Shown in pieces: positions 1-11,300 of a stretch of DNA of 61,474 nucleotides (position 1 is the first letter of the stretch; every line of letters starts with the position of its first letter). The translations under genes and the position numbers were made by a program. The DNA comes from Nemertoderma westbladi. Its lineage: Eukaryota; Xenacoelomorpha; Nemertodermatida; Nemertodermatidae. The notes under the pieces were generated by a model that was not told where the DNA came from, searched no databases, and saw only the letters and a program-made list of their open reading frames with translations. The stretch covers positions 1 to 61,474 of the forward strand of contig JAUCBJ010002882.1 in assembly GCA_032718475.1 (NCBI GenBank). Direction: 5' to 3'.

Positions 1-1953
1 CCGTCGTCTCTCGTCCACCCATTCGACCGCCGAAGCGGGAGTCGCCAACGTTGTAGCGGGCGGACGAGGGACAACGGGCGACAAATCTGGAATATTTCGC
101 TCGGAGTCCAGGGTATGCACTGTCTCATGGACTGTTCTGCTGGGCACAGGTAGCTTAGTGCTGTGCAAAGGGAATTGAGAAGTAGGTTCAGGGAGTACAG
201 GTGTCTCTACTACCGAAAGGGTAGCTTCGGGAACAGGCCTAATTATTTCAGGCTCATCTACTATAGTAGGGAGTCTCTCTATTGTAATTATTTGGTCTGT
301 GGGTTCTGTACTACCTACTTTGGTGTTATTTAGTTGCCTTCTAACAGCTGGAGGCAAATCAGGCAATTTCTGCCGGTGGAATGTTCTTTTACGTCTGCTT
401 AGGCGAGATCGATTTCTTCCGCCTTCAGTGTCGGTGGTATCGCCTTCCTCAGATGATGTATATCCCTGTCGTTTGGGAGTAGATCGATTCATCATCTGCA
501 TATTACTAGCTGTTAACTGTTTATTTATGCAGTCTTGATTCTCCTGAATGTTTTCCAATTCTAATTGGGTGGTTTCTTCAGTCGCTCTCCGTTCGGCTTC
601 TGCCACTGCCTCCCGCTTGCGTCCTTCCGCTTCGGCCGCTGCCTTTGCTGCTGCTACTGCCGCTTTTGCCTCTGCTGCTGCCACTGCCGCTGCCGCTTTT
701 GTTTCTGCTTCTGCCACTGCCGCTGCCGCTTTTGTTTCTGCTTCTGCAGCTGCCACTGCTGCTGCTACTGCCGCTGCTTTTCTGTCTTCTATACGTTTTT
801 TCTTTACTTGTTCTTCTTGTTCTCTAGCGATGCGGAGTTGTTCATCGAATTTAGCTTGGTTCGCCGCTAACCTATCCACATCAATCGCATCTAACACGAG
901 TTTGGCTCCTTCGCTATTAGGGCTAAGTCCCTCTAACCTTCTCCTCAACTCATCATCTCCCAAAAAACGCTGATAGTCTGACAGATAGATATCAATGGCA
1001 TCCTTCTTATGCGGTTTCTCTGCCGTCGCTTCACTTTCCACTTGGGAAAAAATAGCGTCCGTCGATTCTCCATGGGTTGAGCGCTCCTCCAACTGAGCTT
1101 TCCACTGAGCTGCTCCTTGAACCTGGCGACTCACCCGTTGAAACCAAGTTTTTACGGCAACTTGCAACGACGTGTCTTGTTTTCTTTTAGAAGCCTCCTC
1201 AAAGGCGGATAAGATTAGCCTAATCCGCAAAACTCTTTCTCTAACTTGATAAAGCAGCGATCCCTGCTCTTGAGGTCCTTGAGGTTGTTGAAACAGTTGT
1301 CTCTCTACTCGCTCCATAGAGCTGAAGAATCCCTGTGCGTATCCGGCTGCGGACCTCTTCCATACAGCTGGATCGATGGTTTCCTTGGCTACTCCCATCC
1401 GGTGTATGTCTTCCCAGGCAGCTTCTGATAAATCAAACGGGAGTCCGGGTCCGGGGAAGTTCCATTGCGACTCGACAATAGACTTCAGTTCTTCACTCGT
1501 GTATCCCGCGTAGCTATCTCTAGTTGACCGTTGACTTCTCGCCCAATCGATCTGGTGTTCTTCCACCGCGATCAATAACCCAGTGAGCACGGCTGCAGGA
1601 AGGATGAGAAGGGGATCCGTATAAACCGCATCCGTCATCTCTGCTCCGCGCTCGGGTGTCAGCTCTACAGTATCCTCACTACTGGAGCTGCTGGGCCGCT
1701 GAGGAATAAGTTCTTGACTAGCGGGTTGTTGCTGTTCCGCTGCCTTTTGGTCCCGCTTGACCTGAGCTCGAGTGCCTATGATAGACCTACGATGTTGGAC
1801 CAGCCTAGGTTCTGTTATTACTACTGGAGGGATGACCTTCCTCACAGTGGGAGGTGAACTGGATTTACGACCAGACGGTTGTACGTCTCTATCTGAGTCG
1901 CAGATAGTTACATCTAATAAACTGTCTGACAGGTTCTGCTTAGTATCAGACAT
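1..1953 (-). CDS. Unrecognised 651-codon protein (C-terminus beyond window), Ala/Glu-rich coiled coil
   Basis: Reading the minus strand from the ATG at 1953-1951, no stop occurs in 651 codons to the left edge. The first upstream in-frame stop is at 1989-1987, so this is the first available Met. The N-terminus is Ser/Pro/Gln-rich and polar. Residues about 105-250 look globular, with scattered Trp and a short hydrophobic stretch near 115-128. Residues about 385-452 are an alanine/glutamate/lysine helix, probably coiled coil, containing an 11-codon (33-bp) in-frame tandem repeat at 680-745. Next come a basic Arg/Lys/Ser cluster and a Pro-rich tail. There is no signal peptide, zinc knuckle or polymerase motif in the visible part. 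Sustained openness, codon-like texture and the in-frame repeat argue for real coding; the antisense open frames at 548-973 are shadows. I do not recognise the family. The retroelement-rich setting makes a Gag/ORF1-like protein possible, but that is inference. Confidence 0.7.
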   Translation of the reverse strand, partial: MSDTKQNLSDSLLDVTICDSDRDVQPSGRKSSSPPTVRKVIPPVVITEPRLVQHRRSIIGTRAQVKRDQKAAEQQQPASQELIPQRPSSSSSEDTVELTPERGAEMTDAVYTDPLLILPAAVLTGLLIAVEEHQIDWARSQRSTRDSYAGYTSEELKSIVESQWNFPGPGLPFDLSEAAWEDIHRMGVAKETIDPAVWKRSAAGYAQGFFSSMERVERQLFQQPQGPQEQGSLLYQVRERVLRIRLILSAFEEASKRKQDTSLQVAVKTWFQRVSRQVQGAAQWKAQLEERSTHGESTDAIFSQVESEATAEKPHKKDAIDIYLSDYQRFLGDDELRRRLEGLSPNSEGAKLVLDAIDVDRLAANQAKFDEQLRIAREQEEQVKKKRIEDRKAAAVAAAVAAAEAETKAAAAVAEAETKAAAAVAAAEAKAAVAAAKAAAEAEGRKREAVAEAERRATEETTQLELENIQENQDCINKQLTASNMQMMNRSTPKRQGYTSSEEGDTTDTEGGRNRSRLSRRKRTFHRQKLPDLPPAVRRQLNNTKVGSTEPTDQIITIERLPTIVDEPEIIRPVPEATLSVVETPVLPEPTSQFPLHSTKLPVPSRTVHETVHTLDSERNIPDLSPVVPRPPATTLATPASAVEWVDERRR

Positions 1954-2042
1954 GACTATGTATACCGTTGAATGTCTACTGCTGTATTACAGTCTGAGTA
2001 AGTCTAGTAACTCAGTATTAACTGCTAGCCTAGTAATTAATT

Positions 2043-2328
2043 ACCGGTACTGCTACTCAGTGTAGCGTGATATATATAATATATTAAATACCGGTATGCT
2101 TATAGTATATATAAGTATATAAGTATTATTACAGACTAGGTTTATCACAGAATACCGGTATAATTTTAGCACAAATATATATAAATATATAATAGGCCTA
2201 TCGGAATACCGGTATACAGCTTACAGTTTGTAGTATATATAATTCTGGAATAGAATTAATTACAAGTACCGGTATAATTTCAGCCTAGATTTATAGAAAT
2301 AAATAATAGGCCTATCGTAAATACCGGT
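2043..2328. repeat. Degenerate spaced repeat with six ACCGGT palindromes
   Basis: The hexamer ACCGGT, usually as TACCGGTA, occurs at 2043, 2090, 2154, 2208, 2268 and 2323, spaced 47-64 bp apart in AT-rich DNA. Segments beginning at 2154 and 2268 also match along most of their length, both ending in AATAGGCCTATCG. This suggests an old tandem repeat of about 114 bp with a half-unit near 57 bp. It lies 90-375 bp upstream of the start of the minus-strand CDS, so a regulatory role is conceivable but unproven. Confidence 0.6.
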
Positions 2329-3269
2329 ATATCAATTATTTTGGAATAATTGAATTTCTGAACTTTAGGGTTACTTGGTTACTTTAACTTACTTTATTAC
2401 CGTTATTTAAGCAGTAATCCAACTGATATTGAGACCTAATGGTTATATGGTAGGCCTACTATTTATAAATCGTTAGATTTGATTTATAATATATATATAC
2501 CCGTTTTAATGGGTTTTGTCAATGTTTGAAATAAATGTTATTATTTCTGGGGAGTAATCACTACACAAAGCGGTGCGCTTTCAGTGAAGTGTTACGTACA
2601 GGACACTAAAACAAATAATACTAATTTACCTAAGTTACTTAATACTACAAATTACGTACAATTCGGGTTGAGATTACAATCTCTAAATAAACACAAAAAT
2701 TTACAAAAACACAAATACGAATTTTTAGGGTAATTTTACAAGAAGTCTACAAACCAGCCTAACAAAGGGTTAGAAAACCGGTTATTACAACGGACAGGGT
2801 ACTACGGTATTTAAAATAATAAGTAGTAGTAAATACACTGCGTTGTCCAGATAGGAAAATACCACCGCCTGACGACCTATAGCCGTATCGCTATAGGTTC
2901 TACGTTATGTATCACGGAGTGTTCCTACCTAGAAGTTAATAGAGCTAATCGAATGTGCCTATCAACCACTTTACGACACAGATATAATGTCTACAATAAT
3001 TACTTCGGAAAGTACTGTACACTAAACCCTAAATTAGATACGAGTACTTGTATAACAGATAATCAGTAGTTAAATATACTTGAACAGCTAAAAGAACCAC
3101 GGCATCTGCTGGAGTGACCGATGCACAAAATCACCAGTCTTGACCTACGCCGAGCAGCCCGTGTAGTACCGGGGTTAATTTAACTATAGCGGTATGTATA
3201 ACAAACACAATTACTGTAGGAACAAACTTGGGGAATGAATGTTGCGAATAATCGCATAAACTCTGAATA

Positions 3270-3845
3270 ATAAATATTACGCTACGCGTACAAACTACTC
3301 AAACAAAATACAGACCGAACACTGACAGACTACTATCAAGCCTAAACAAACTACGGTATATGCAGACTCCGAAATGATTAGGGAGTATGCGCTCTAACCC
3401 AGTAGTGCGACTTATTCTTTAGTTGGGGGTTTACCTTACAGCGTTCGCTGCCCCTACTGCCTAATCGTACTTAATCGGACAGATGATCTACACACGCGGC
3501 AATCCGTTCAGACCTAATAACAGCCAGACAACTATCCAGCCTACAAATTATCTAAATAAAATTATACGCTACCCGTACAGACTTACACAAACAAAGTACA
3601 GACTAAACGATGGCAGACTACTCTCAAGCCTAAATAAACTACAGGACATGCAGACTCCGAAATGATTAGGGAGTATGCGCTCTAACCCAGTAGTGCGACT
3701 TATTCTTTAGTTGGGGGTTTACCTTACCGCATTGGCTGCCCCTACTTCCTAACCGTACTTAATCGGACAGATGATCTACACACACTGCAATTCGTTCGGA
3801 CTTAACAGCAATCAGACAACAGCTCAGCCTACAAATCGTCTGCAC
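3270..3845. repeat. Tandem duplication, two diverged ~287-bp copies
   Basis: Sequence from about 3270 repeats from about 3556 with an offset of 287-288 bp. For example, TGCAGACTCCGAAATGATTA occurs at 3361 and 3649, and GATGATCTACACACN follows in both copies. The core of about 100 bp (3361-3450 versus 3649-3738) is nearly identical, while the flanks carry many substitutions. A fragment after 3845 (CCTACAAAT-like) may be a decayed third start. No reading frame is conserved between the copies. Confidence 0.85.
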
Positions 3846-5318
3846 AATCTGATCAGGTTTACACGCCTTCTGTTCAATACTGGCCTACAAACAAATAAAA
3901 CTTGACAGAAATAAGTAAAATCTCAATAAAAACCAGGCGTCCCCGATTAATTATTAAGACCTACTGGTATATAACAATCAAAATCGAATAATACTGCTGT
4001 AGGTACCGGTCCGGATGATCAGGCAGTCAGGCCTACTGGTTACCGGTCGACCGGTACTTTCGACTTTATTGCTTACTGCAATAAAGAAGCTATATCCTTT
4101 AATGTTCGCGCTTTCAGACCTTTGGCAGTTTAACCCACCAAATTAAGATGTCTTCTAGATATTAAATCTGTTTTTAGTCTATGACAAGTATTTGATTCAC
4201 TACACTAGTCGAAACCAATCTGTGCGCGATCATTCACCCGCTGGATATTCCCGGGATATTGTGTTCGACGGTTTAATTTTATTGCTATGTAAGCCTAATG
4301 TATTATTCGACTGACAGTACTATATAATCTCTGACAATATTATTCACCTTCGGTAATATTAACAGTTCCTTTAGGACGTGGCGCTTTATCTATATAAACA
4401 GAGTTATGACTTAAACTACTCACAACGATATGGCTTAATTATAATTCACATATATGGCGCATTCTTTAGGAATTGCTTCTTTAACAGACTCACTCATACA
4501 CAATGCTGCACAATACTGCACACTAATCTGCCAATCTTCACTGATTTTAATCACATATAAAAGGAACACAGACTGACTCATGTAGGGTCTATCAAATAAC
4601 ATTAGATTCACTTCAAACCACTTTAACATAAGTCACAATCGTTTATCTGTAACCCTTCTCTCTTACCTTCGGTATATCAAGAATATTGGGTTTCGGGGTT
4701 ATTTATCGTTATTCCAAATATAATTATTCATCAACCATATTATGAAGAACTGACGGTAAATAGCAGTATAAAACAACAATGAAAACACTGATTGTTATGA
4801 GTTTGCAATGTTTCAGCAGTCAGCATGTATGATCAGTCAGCAGTTAAAGGATATATGTCCTTGTAATTAAACCTACTAGTGTAAGACTAAAAACAGTAAA
4901 GCACAAAATACTTCCAAGCCGTTCTTTCTTTGGCTCAGGACTGAATGTAAACACTGCACATAGGCATTGCGTCATTTCTCGGAAATTTTCTGTACAAGGA
5001 GCCACAAAAACGCTCTAATTGGCTGACTGAACTCAGAGACGCCGTAGAACAAAGGAAATCAACACGTATGAATGTCAGCTGTTAACCGTAGTCATAGTAA
5101 CTACTGTTCAAGAGTAGCTATCACCCCTTTGCGTCACGAATTGCCATAGAATCATAAAATATGCCTTTCACAGTACACATACGGAGGAAATAGGTCTTAG
5201 ATCCTCTAAAAACACCGATACAGCAATAATACGGTCTCTTACACTTATTAAATCAACTACAGAGTATTTTAATGTAAAAGATAATAAAAATAACGGGGCA
5301 ATTCAGCAAAGGCTTTTA

Positions 5319-8300
5319 CAGCGTACCCAAAACAGTTGAGTTAGTAATAATATATAGCACGTAGGTAGCAGCGTACCCAAAACGGGTGAGTTAGTAATAA
5401 TATATAGCACATAGGCAACAGCGTACCCAAAACGGGTGAGTTAGTAATAATATATAGCACGTAGGTAACTGCGTACCCAAAACGTGTGAGTTAGTAATAA
5501 TATATAGCACGTAGGTAGCAGCGTACCCAAAACGTGTGAGTTAGTAATAATATATAGCAAGCTGGTAACTGCGTACCCAAAACGGGTGAGTTAGTAATAA
5601 TATATAGCACGTAGGTAGCAGCGTACCCAAAATGGGTGAGTTAGTAATAATATATAGCACGTAGGTAACTGCGTACCCAAAACAGTTGAGTTAGTAATAA
5701 TATATAGCACGTAGGTAACTGCGTACCCAAAACGGGTGAGTTAGTAATAATATATAGCACGTAGGTAACTGCGTACCCAAAACGGGTGAGTTAGTAATAA
5801 TATATATCACGTAGGTAACTGCGTACCCAAAACAGTTGAGTTAGTAATAATATATAGCACGTAGGTAGCAGCGTACCCAAAACGGGTGAGTTAGTAATAA
5901 TATATAGCACATAGGCAACAGCGTACCCAAAACGTGTGAGTTAGTAATAATATATAGCACGTAGGTAGCAGCGTACCCAAAACGTGTGAGTTAGTAATAA
6001 TATATAGCAAGCTGGTAACTGCGTACCCAAAACGGGTGAGTTAGTAATAATATATAGCACGTAGGTAACAGCGTACCCAAAACGGGTGAGATAGTAATAA
6101 TATATAGCACGTAGGTAACAGCGTACCCAAAACGTGTGAGTTAGTAATAATATATAGCACGTAGGTAACTGCGTACCCAAAACGGGTGAGTTAGTAATAA
6201 TATATAGCAAGCTGGTAACTGCGTACCCAAAACGTGTGAGTTAGTAATAATATATAGCACGTAGGTAACTGCGTACCCAAAACGTGTGAGTTAGTAATAA
6301 TATATAGCACGTAGGTAACTGCGTACCCAAAACGTGTGAGTTAGTAATAATATATAGCACGTAGGTAACTGCGTACCCAAAACGGGTGAGTTAGTAATAA
6401 TATATAGGACGTAGGTAACTGCGTACCCAAAACGGGTGAGTTAGTAATAATATATAGCACGTAGGTAACTGCGTACCCAAAACGTGTGAGTTAGTAATAA
6501 TATATAGCACGTAGGTAACAGCGTACCCAAAACGGGTGAGATAGTAATAATATATAGCACGTAGGTAACAGCGTACCCAAAACGTGTGAGTTAGTAATAA
6601 TATATAGCACGTAGGTAACTGCGTACCCAAAACGTGTGAGTTAGTAATAATATATAGCACGTAGGTAACAGCGTACCCAAAACGGGTGAGTTAGTAATAA
6701 TATAAAGCACGTAGGTAACTGCGTACCCAAAACGTGTGAGTTAGTAATAATATATAGCACGTAGGTAACAGCGTACCCAAAACGGGTGAGTTAGTAATAA
6801 TATATAGCACGTAGGTAGCAGCGTACCCAAAACGGGTGAGTTAGTAATAATATATAGCACGTAGGTAACTGCGTACGTAACTGCGTACCCAAAACGGGTG
6901 AGTTAGTAATAATATATAGCACGTAGGTAACTGCGTACCCAAAACGGGTGAGTTAGTAATAATATATAGCACGTAGGTAACAGCGTACCCAAAACGGGTG
7001 AGTTAGTAATAATATAAAGCACGTAGGTAACTGCGTACCCAAAACGTGTGAGTTAGTAATAATATATAGCACGTAGGTAACTGCGTACCCAAAACGGGTG
7101 AGTTAGTAATAATATATAGGACGTAGGTAACTGCGTACCCAAAACGGGTGAGTTAGTAATAATATATAGCACGTAGGTAACTGCGTACCCAAAACGTGTG
7201 AGTTAGTAATAATATATAGCACGTAGGTAACAGCGTACCCAAAACGGGTGAGATAGTAATAATATATAGCACGTAGGTAACAGCGTACCCAAAACGTGTG
7301 AGTTAGTAATAATATATAGCACGTAGGTAACTGCGTACCCAAAACGTGTGAGTTAGTAATAATATATAGCACGTAGGTAACAGCGTACCCAAAACGGGTG
7401 AGTTAGTAATAATATAAAGCACGTAGGTAACTGCGTACCCAAAACGTGTGAGTTAGTAATAATATATAGCACGTAGGTAACTGCGTACCCAAAACGGGTG
7501 AGTTAGTAATAATATATAGCACGTAGGTAACTGCGTACCCAAAACGTGTGAGTTAGTAATAATATATAGCACGTAGGTAACAGCGTACCCAAAACGGGTG
7601 AGATAGTAATAATATATAGCACGTAGGTAACAGCGTACCCAAAACGTGTGAGTTAGTAATAATATATAGCACGTAGGTAACTGCGTACCCAAAACGTGTG
7701 AGTTAGTAATAATATATAGCACGTAGGTAACTGCGTACCCAAAACGTGTGAGTTAGTAATAATATATAGCAAGCTGGTAACTGCGTACCCAAAACGGGTG
7801 AGTTAGTAATAATATATAGCACGTAGGTAACTGCGTACCCAAAACGTGTGAGTTAGTAATAATATATAGCACGTAGGTAACTGCGTACCCAAAACGTGTG
7901 AGTTAGTAATAATATATAGCAAGCTGGTAACTGCGTACCCAAAACGGGTGAGTTAGTAATAATATATAGCACGTAGGTAACTGCGTACCCAAAACGTGTG
8001 AGTTAGTAATAATATATAGCACGTAGGTAACTGCGTACCCAAAACGTGTGAGTTAGTAATAATATATAGCAAGCTGGTAACTGCGTACCCAAAACGTGTG
8101 AGTTAGTAATAATATATAGCAAGCTGGTAACTGCGTACCCAAAACGGGTGAGTTAGTAATAATATATAGCAAGCTGGTAACTGCGTACCCAAAACGGGTG
8201 AGTTAGTAATAATATATAGCAAGCTGGTAACTGCGTACCCAAAACGGGTGAGTTAGTAATAATATATAGCAAGCTGGTAACTGCGTACCCAAAACGGGTG

Positions 8301-11300
8301 AGTTAGTAATAATATATAGCAAGCTGGTAACTGCGTACCCAAAACGGGTGAGTTAGTAATAATATATAGCAAGCTGGTAACTGCGTACCCAAAACGGGTG
8401 AGTTAGTAATAATATATAGCAAGCTGGTAACTGCGTACCCAAAACGGGTGAGTTAGTAATAATATATAGCAAGCTGGTAACTGCGTACCCAAAACGGGTG
8501 AGTTAGTAATAATATATAGCAAGCTGGTAACTGCGTACCCAAAACGGGTGAGTTAGTAATAATATATAGCAAGCTGGTAACTGCGTACCCAAAACGGGTG
8601 AGTTAGTAATAATATATAGCAAGCTGGTAACTGCGTACCCAAAACGGGTGAGTTAGTAATAATATATAGCACGTAGGTAACTGCGTACCCAAAACGTGTG
8701 AGTTAGTAATAATATATAGCACGTAGGTAACTGCGTACCCAAAACAGTTGAGTTAGTAATAATATATAGCACGTAGGTAACTGCGTACCCAAAACGGGTG
8801 AGTTAGTAATAATATATAGCACGTAGGTAACTGCGTACCCAAAACGTGTGAGTTAGTAATAATATATAGCACGTAGGTAACTGCGTACCCAAAACGTGTG
8901 AGTTAGTAATAATATATAGCAAGCTGGTAACTGCGTACCCAAAACGGGTGAGTTAGTAATAATATATAGCACGTAGGTAACTGCGTACCCAAAACGTGTG
9001 AGTTAGTAATAATATATAGCACGTAGGTAACTGCGTACCCAAAACGTGTGAGTTAGTAATAATATATAGCAAGCTGGTAACTGCGTACCCAAAACGGGTG
9101 AGTTAGTAATAATATATAGCAAGCTGGTAACTGCGTACCCAAAACGGGTGAGTTAGTAATAATATATAGCACGTAGGTAACTGCGTACCCAAAACGTGTG
9201 AGTTAGTAATAATATATAGCACGTAGGTAACTGCGTACCCAAAACGGGTGAGTTAGTAATAATATATAGCACGTAGGTAACTGCGTACCCAAAACGTGTG
9301 AGTTAGTAATAATATATAGCAAGCTGGTAACTGCGTACCCAAAACGGGTGAGTTAGTAATAATATATAGCACGTAGGTAACAGCGTACCCAAAACGGGTG
9401 AGTTAGTAATAATATAAAGCACGTAGGTAACTGCGTACCCAAAACGTGTGAGTTAGTAATAATATATAGCACGTAGGTAACTGCGTACCCAAAACGGGTG
9501 AGTTAGTAATAATATATAGCACGTAGGTAACTGCGTACCCAAAACGGGTGAGTTAGTAATAATATATAGCACGTAGGTAACTGCGTACCCAAAACGTGTG
9601 AGTTAGTAATAATATATAGCACGTAGGTAACAGCGTACCCAAAACGGGTGAGATAGTAATAATATATAGCACGTAGGTAACAGCGTACCCAAAACGTGTG
9701 AGTTAGTAATAATATATAGCACGTAGGTAACTGCGTACCCAAAACGTGTGAGTTAGTAATAATATATAGCAAGCTGGTAACTGCGTACCCAAAACGGGTG
9801 AGTTAGTAATAATATATAGCACGTAGGTAACTGCGTACCCAAAACGTGTGAGTTAGTAATAATATATAGCACGCTAGGTAACTGCGTACCCAAAACGGGT
9901 GAGTTAGTAATAATATATAGCACGTAGGTAACTGCGTACCCAAAACGGGTGAGTTAGTAATAATATATAGCACGTAGGTAACTGCGTACCCAAAACGGGT
10001 GAGTTAGTAATAATATATAGCACGTAGGTAACTGCGTACCCAAAACGTGTGAGTTAGTAATAATATATAGCACGTAGGTAACTGCGTACCCAAAACGTGT
10101 GAGTTAGTAATAATATATAGCAAGCTGGTAACTGCGTACCCAAAACGGGTGAGTTAGTAATAATATATAGCACGTAGGTAACTGCGTACCCAAAACGTGT
10201 GAGTTAGTAATAATATATAGCAAGCTGGTAACTGCGTACCCAAAACGGGTGAGTTAGTAATAATATATAGCACGTAGGTAACTGCGTACCCAAAACGGGT
10301 GAGTTAGTAATAATATATAGCACGCTAGGTAACTGCGTACCCAAAACGTGTGAGTTAGTAATAATATATAGCACGTAGGTAACTGCGTACCCAAAACGGG
10401 TGAGTTAGTAATAATATATAGCACGTAGGTAACTGCGTACCCAAAACGTGTGAGTTAGTAATAATATATAGCACGTAGGTAACTGCGTACCCAAAACGTG
10501 TGAGTTAGTAATAATATATAGCAAGCTGGTAACTGCGTACCCAAAACGGGTGAGTTAGTAATAATATATAGCACGTAGGTAACTGCGTACCCAAAACGTG
10601 TGAGTTAGTAATAATATATAGCACGTAGGTAACTGCGTACCCAAAACGTGTGAGTTAGTAATAATATATAGCAAGCTGGTAACTGCGTACCCAAAACGGG
10701 TGAGTTAGTAATAATATATAGCAAGCTGGTAACTGCGTACCCAAAACGTGTGAGTTAGTAATAATATATAGCACGTAGGTAACTGCGTACCCAAAACGGG
10801 TGAGTTAGTAATAATATATAGCACGTAGGTAACTGCGTACCCAAAACGTGTGAGTTAGTAATAATATATAGCACGTAGGTAACTGCGTACCCAAAACGGG
10901 TGAGTTAGTAATAATATATAGCACGTAGGTAACTGCGTACCCAAAACGTGTGAGTTAGTAATAATATATAGCAAGCTGGTAACTGCGTACCCAAAACGGG
11001 TGAGTTAGTAATAATATATAGCACGTAGGTAACTGCGTACCCAAAACGGGTGAGTTAGTAATAATATATAGCACGTAGGTAACTGCGTACCCAAAACGTG
11101 TGAGTTAGTAATAATATATAGCACGTAGGTAACTGCGTACCCAAAACGTGTGAGTTAGTAATAATATATAGCACGTAGGTAACTGCGTACCCAAAACGGG
11201 TGAGTTAGTAATAATATATAGCACGTAGGTAACTGCGTACCCAAAACGTGTGAGTTAGTAATAATATATAGCACGTAGGTAACTGCGTACCCAAAACGGG

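Larger units (their letters stand above)
1954..5318. other. AT-rich non-coding region upstream of the minus-strand CDS
   Basis: This 3.4-kb stretch is AT-rich, and its only open frames are short (60-64 codons), with no recognisable product. It holds the spaced ACCGGT repeat (2043-2328) and a 287-bp tandem duplication (3270-3845). It would contain the promoter and 5' UTR of the CDS ending at 1953. Several TATATA tracts (for example 2071-2120) are present, but none can be assigned as a TATA box. Palindromes TAGGCCTA and ACCGGT recur (for example around 4003-4055). I looked for an LTR edge with a primer-binding site next to the CDS and found none. Confidence 0.6.

Noticed and set aside
299-973. 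Plus-strand open frames, one rich in Ala/Ser, at the left end
   Set aside because: They lie antisense to the continuous 651-codon minus-strand frame. The Ala/Ser richness is the complement of its Ala/Glu codons.
3483-4629. Short frames of 60-64 codons upstream of the unknown gene
   Set aside because: AT-rich sequence with no motif. One overlaps the 287-bp duplication, whose second copy does not keep the frame.
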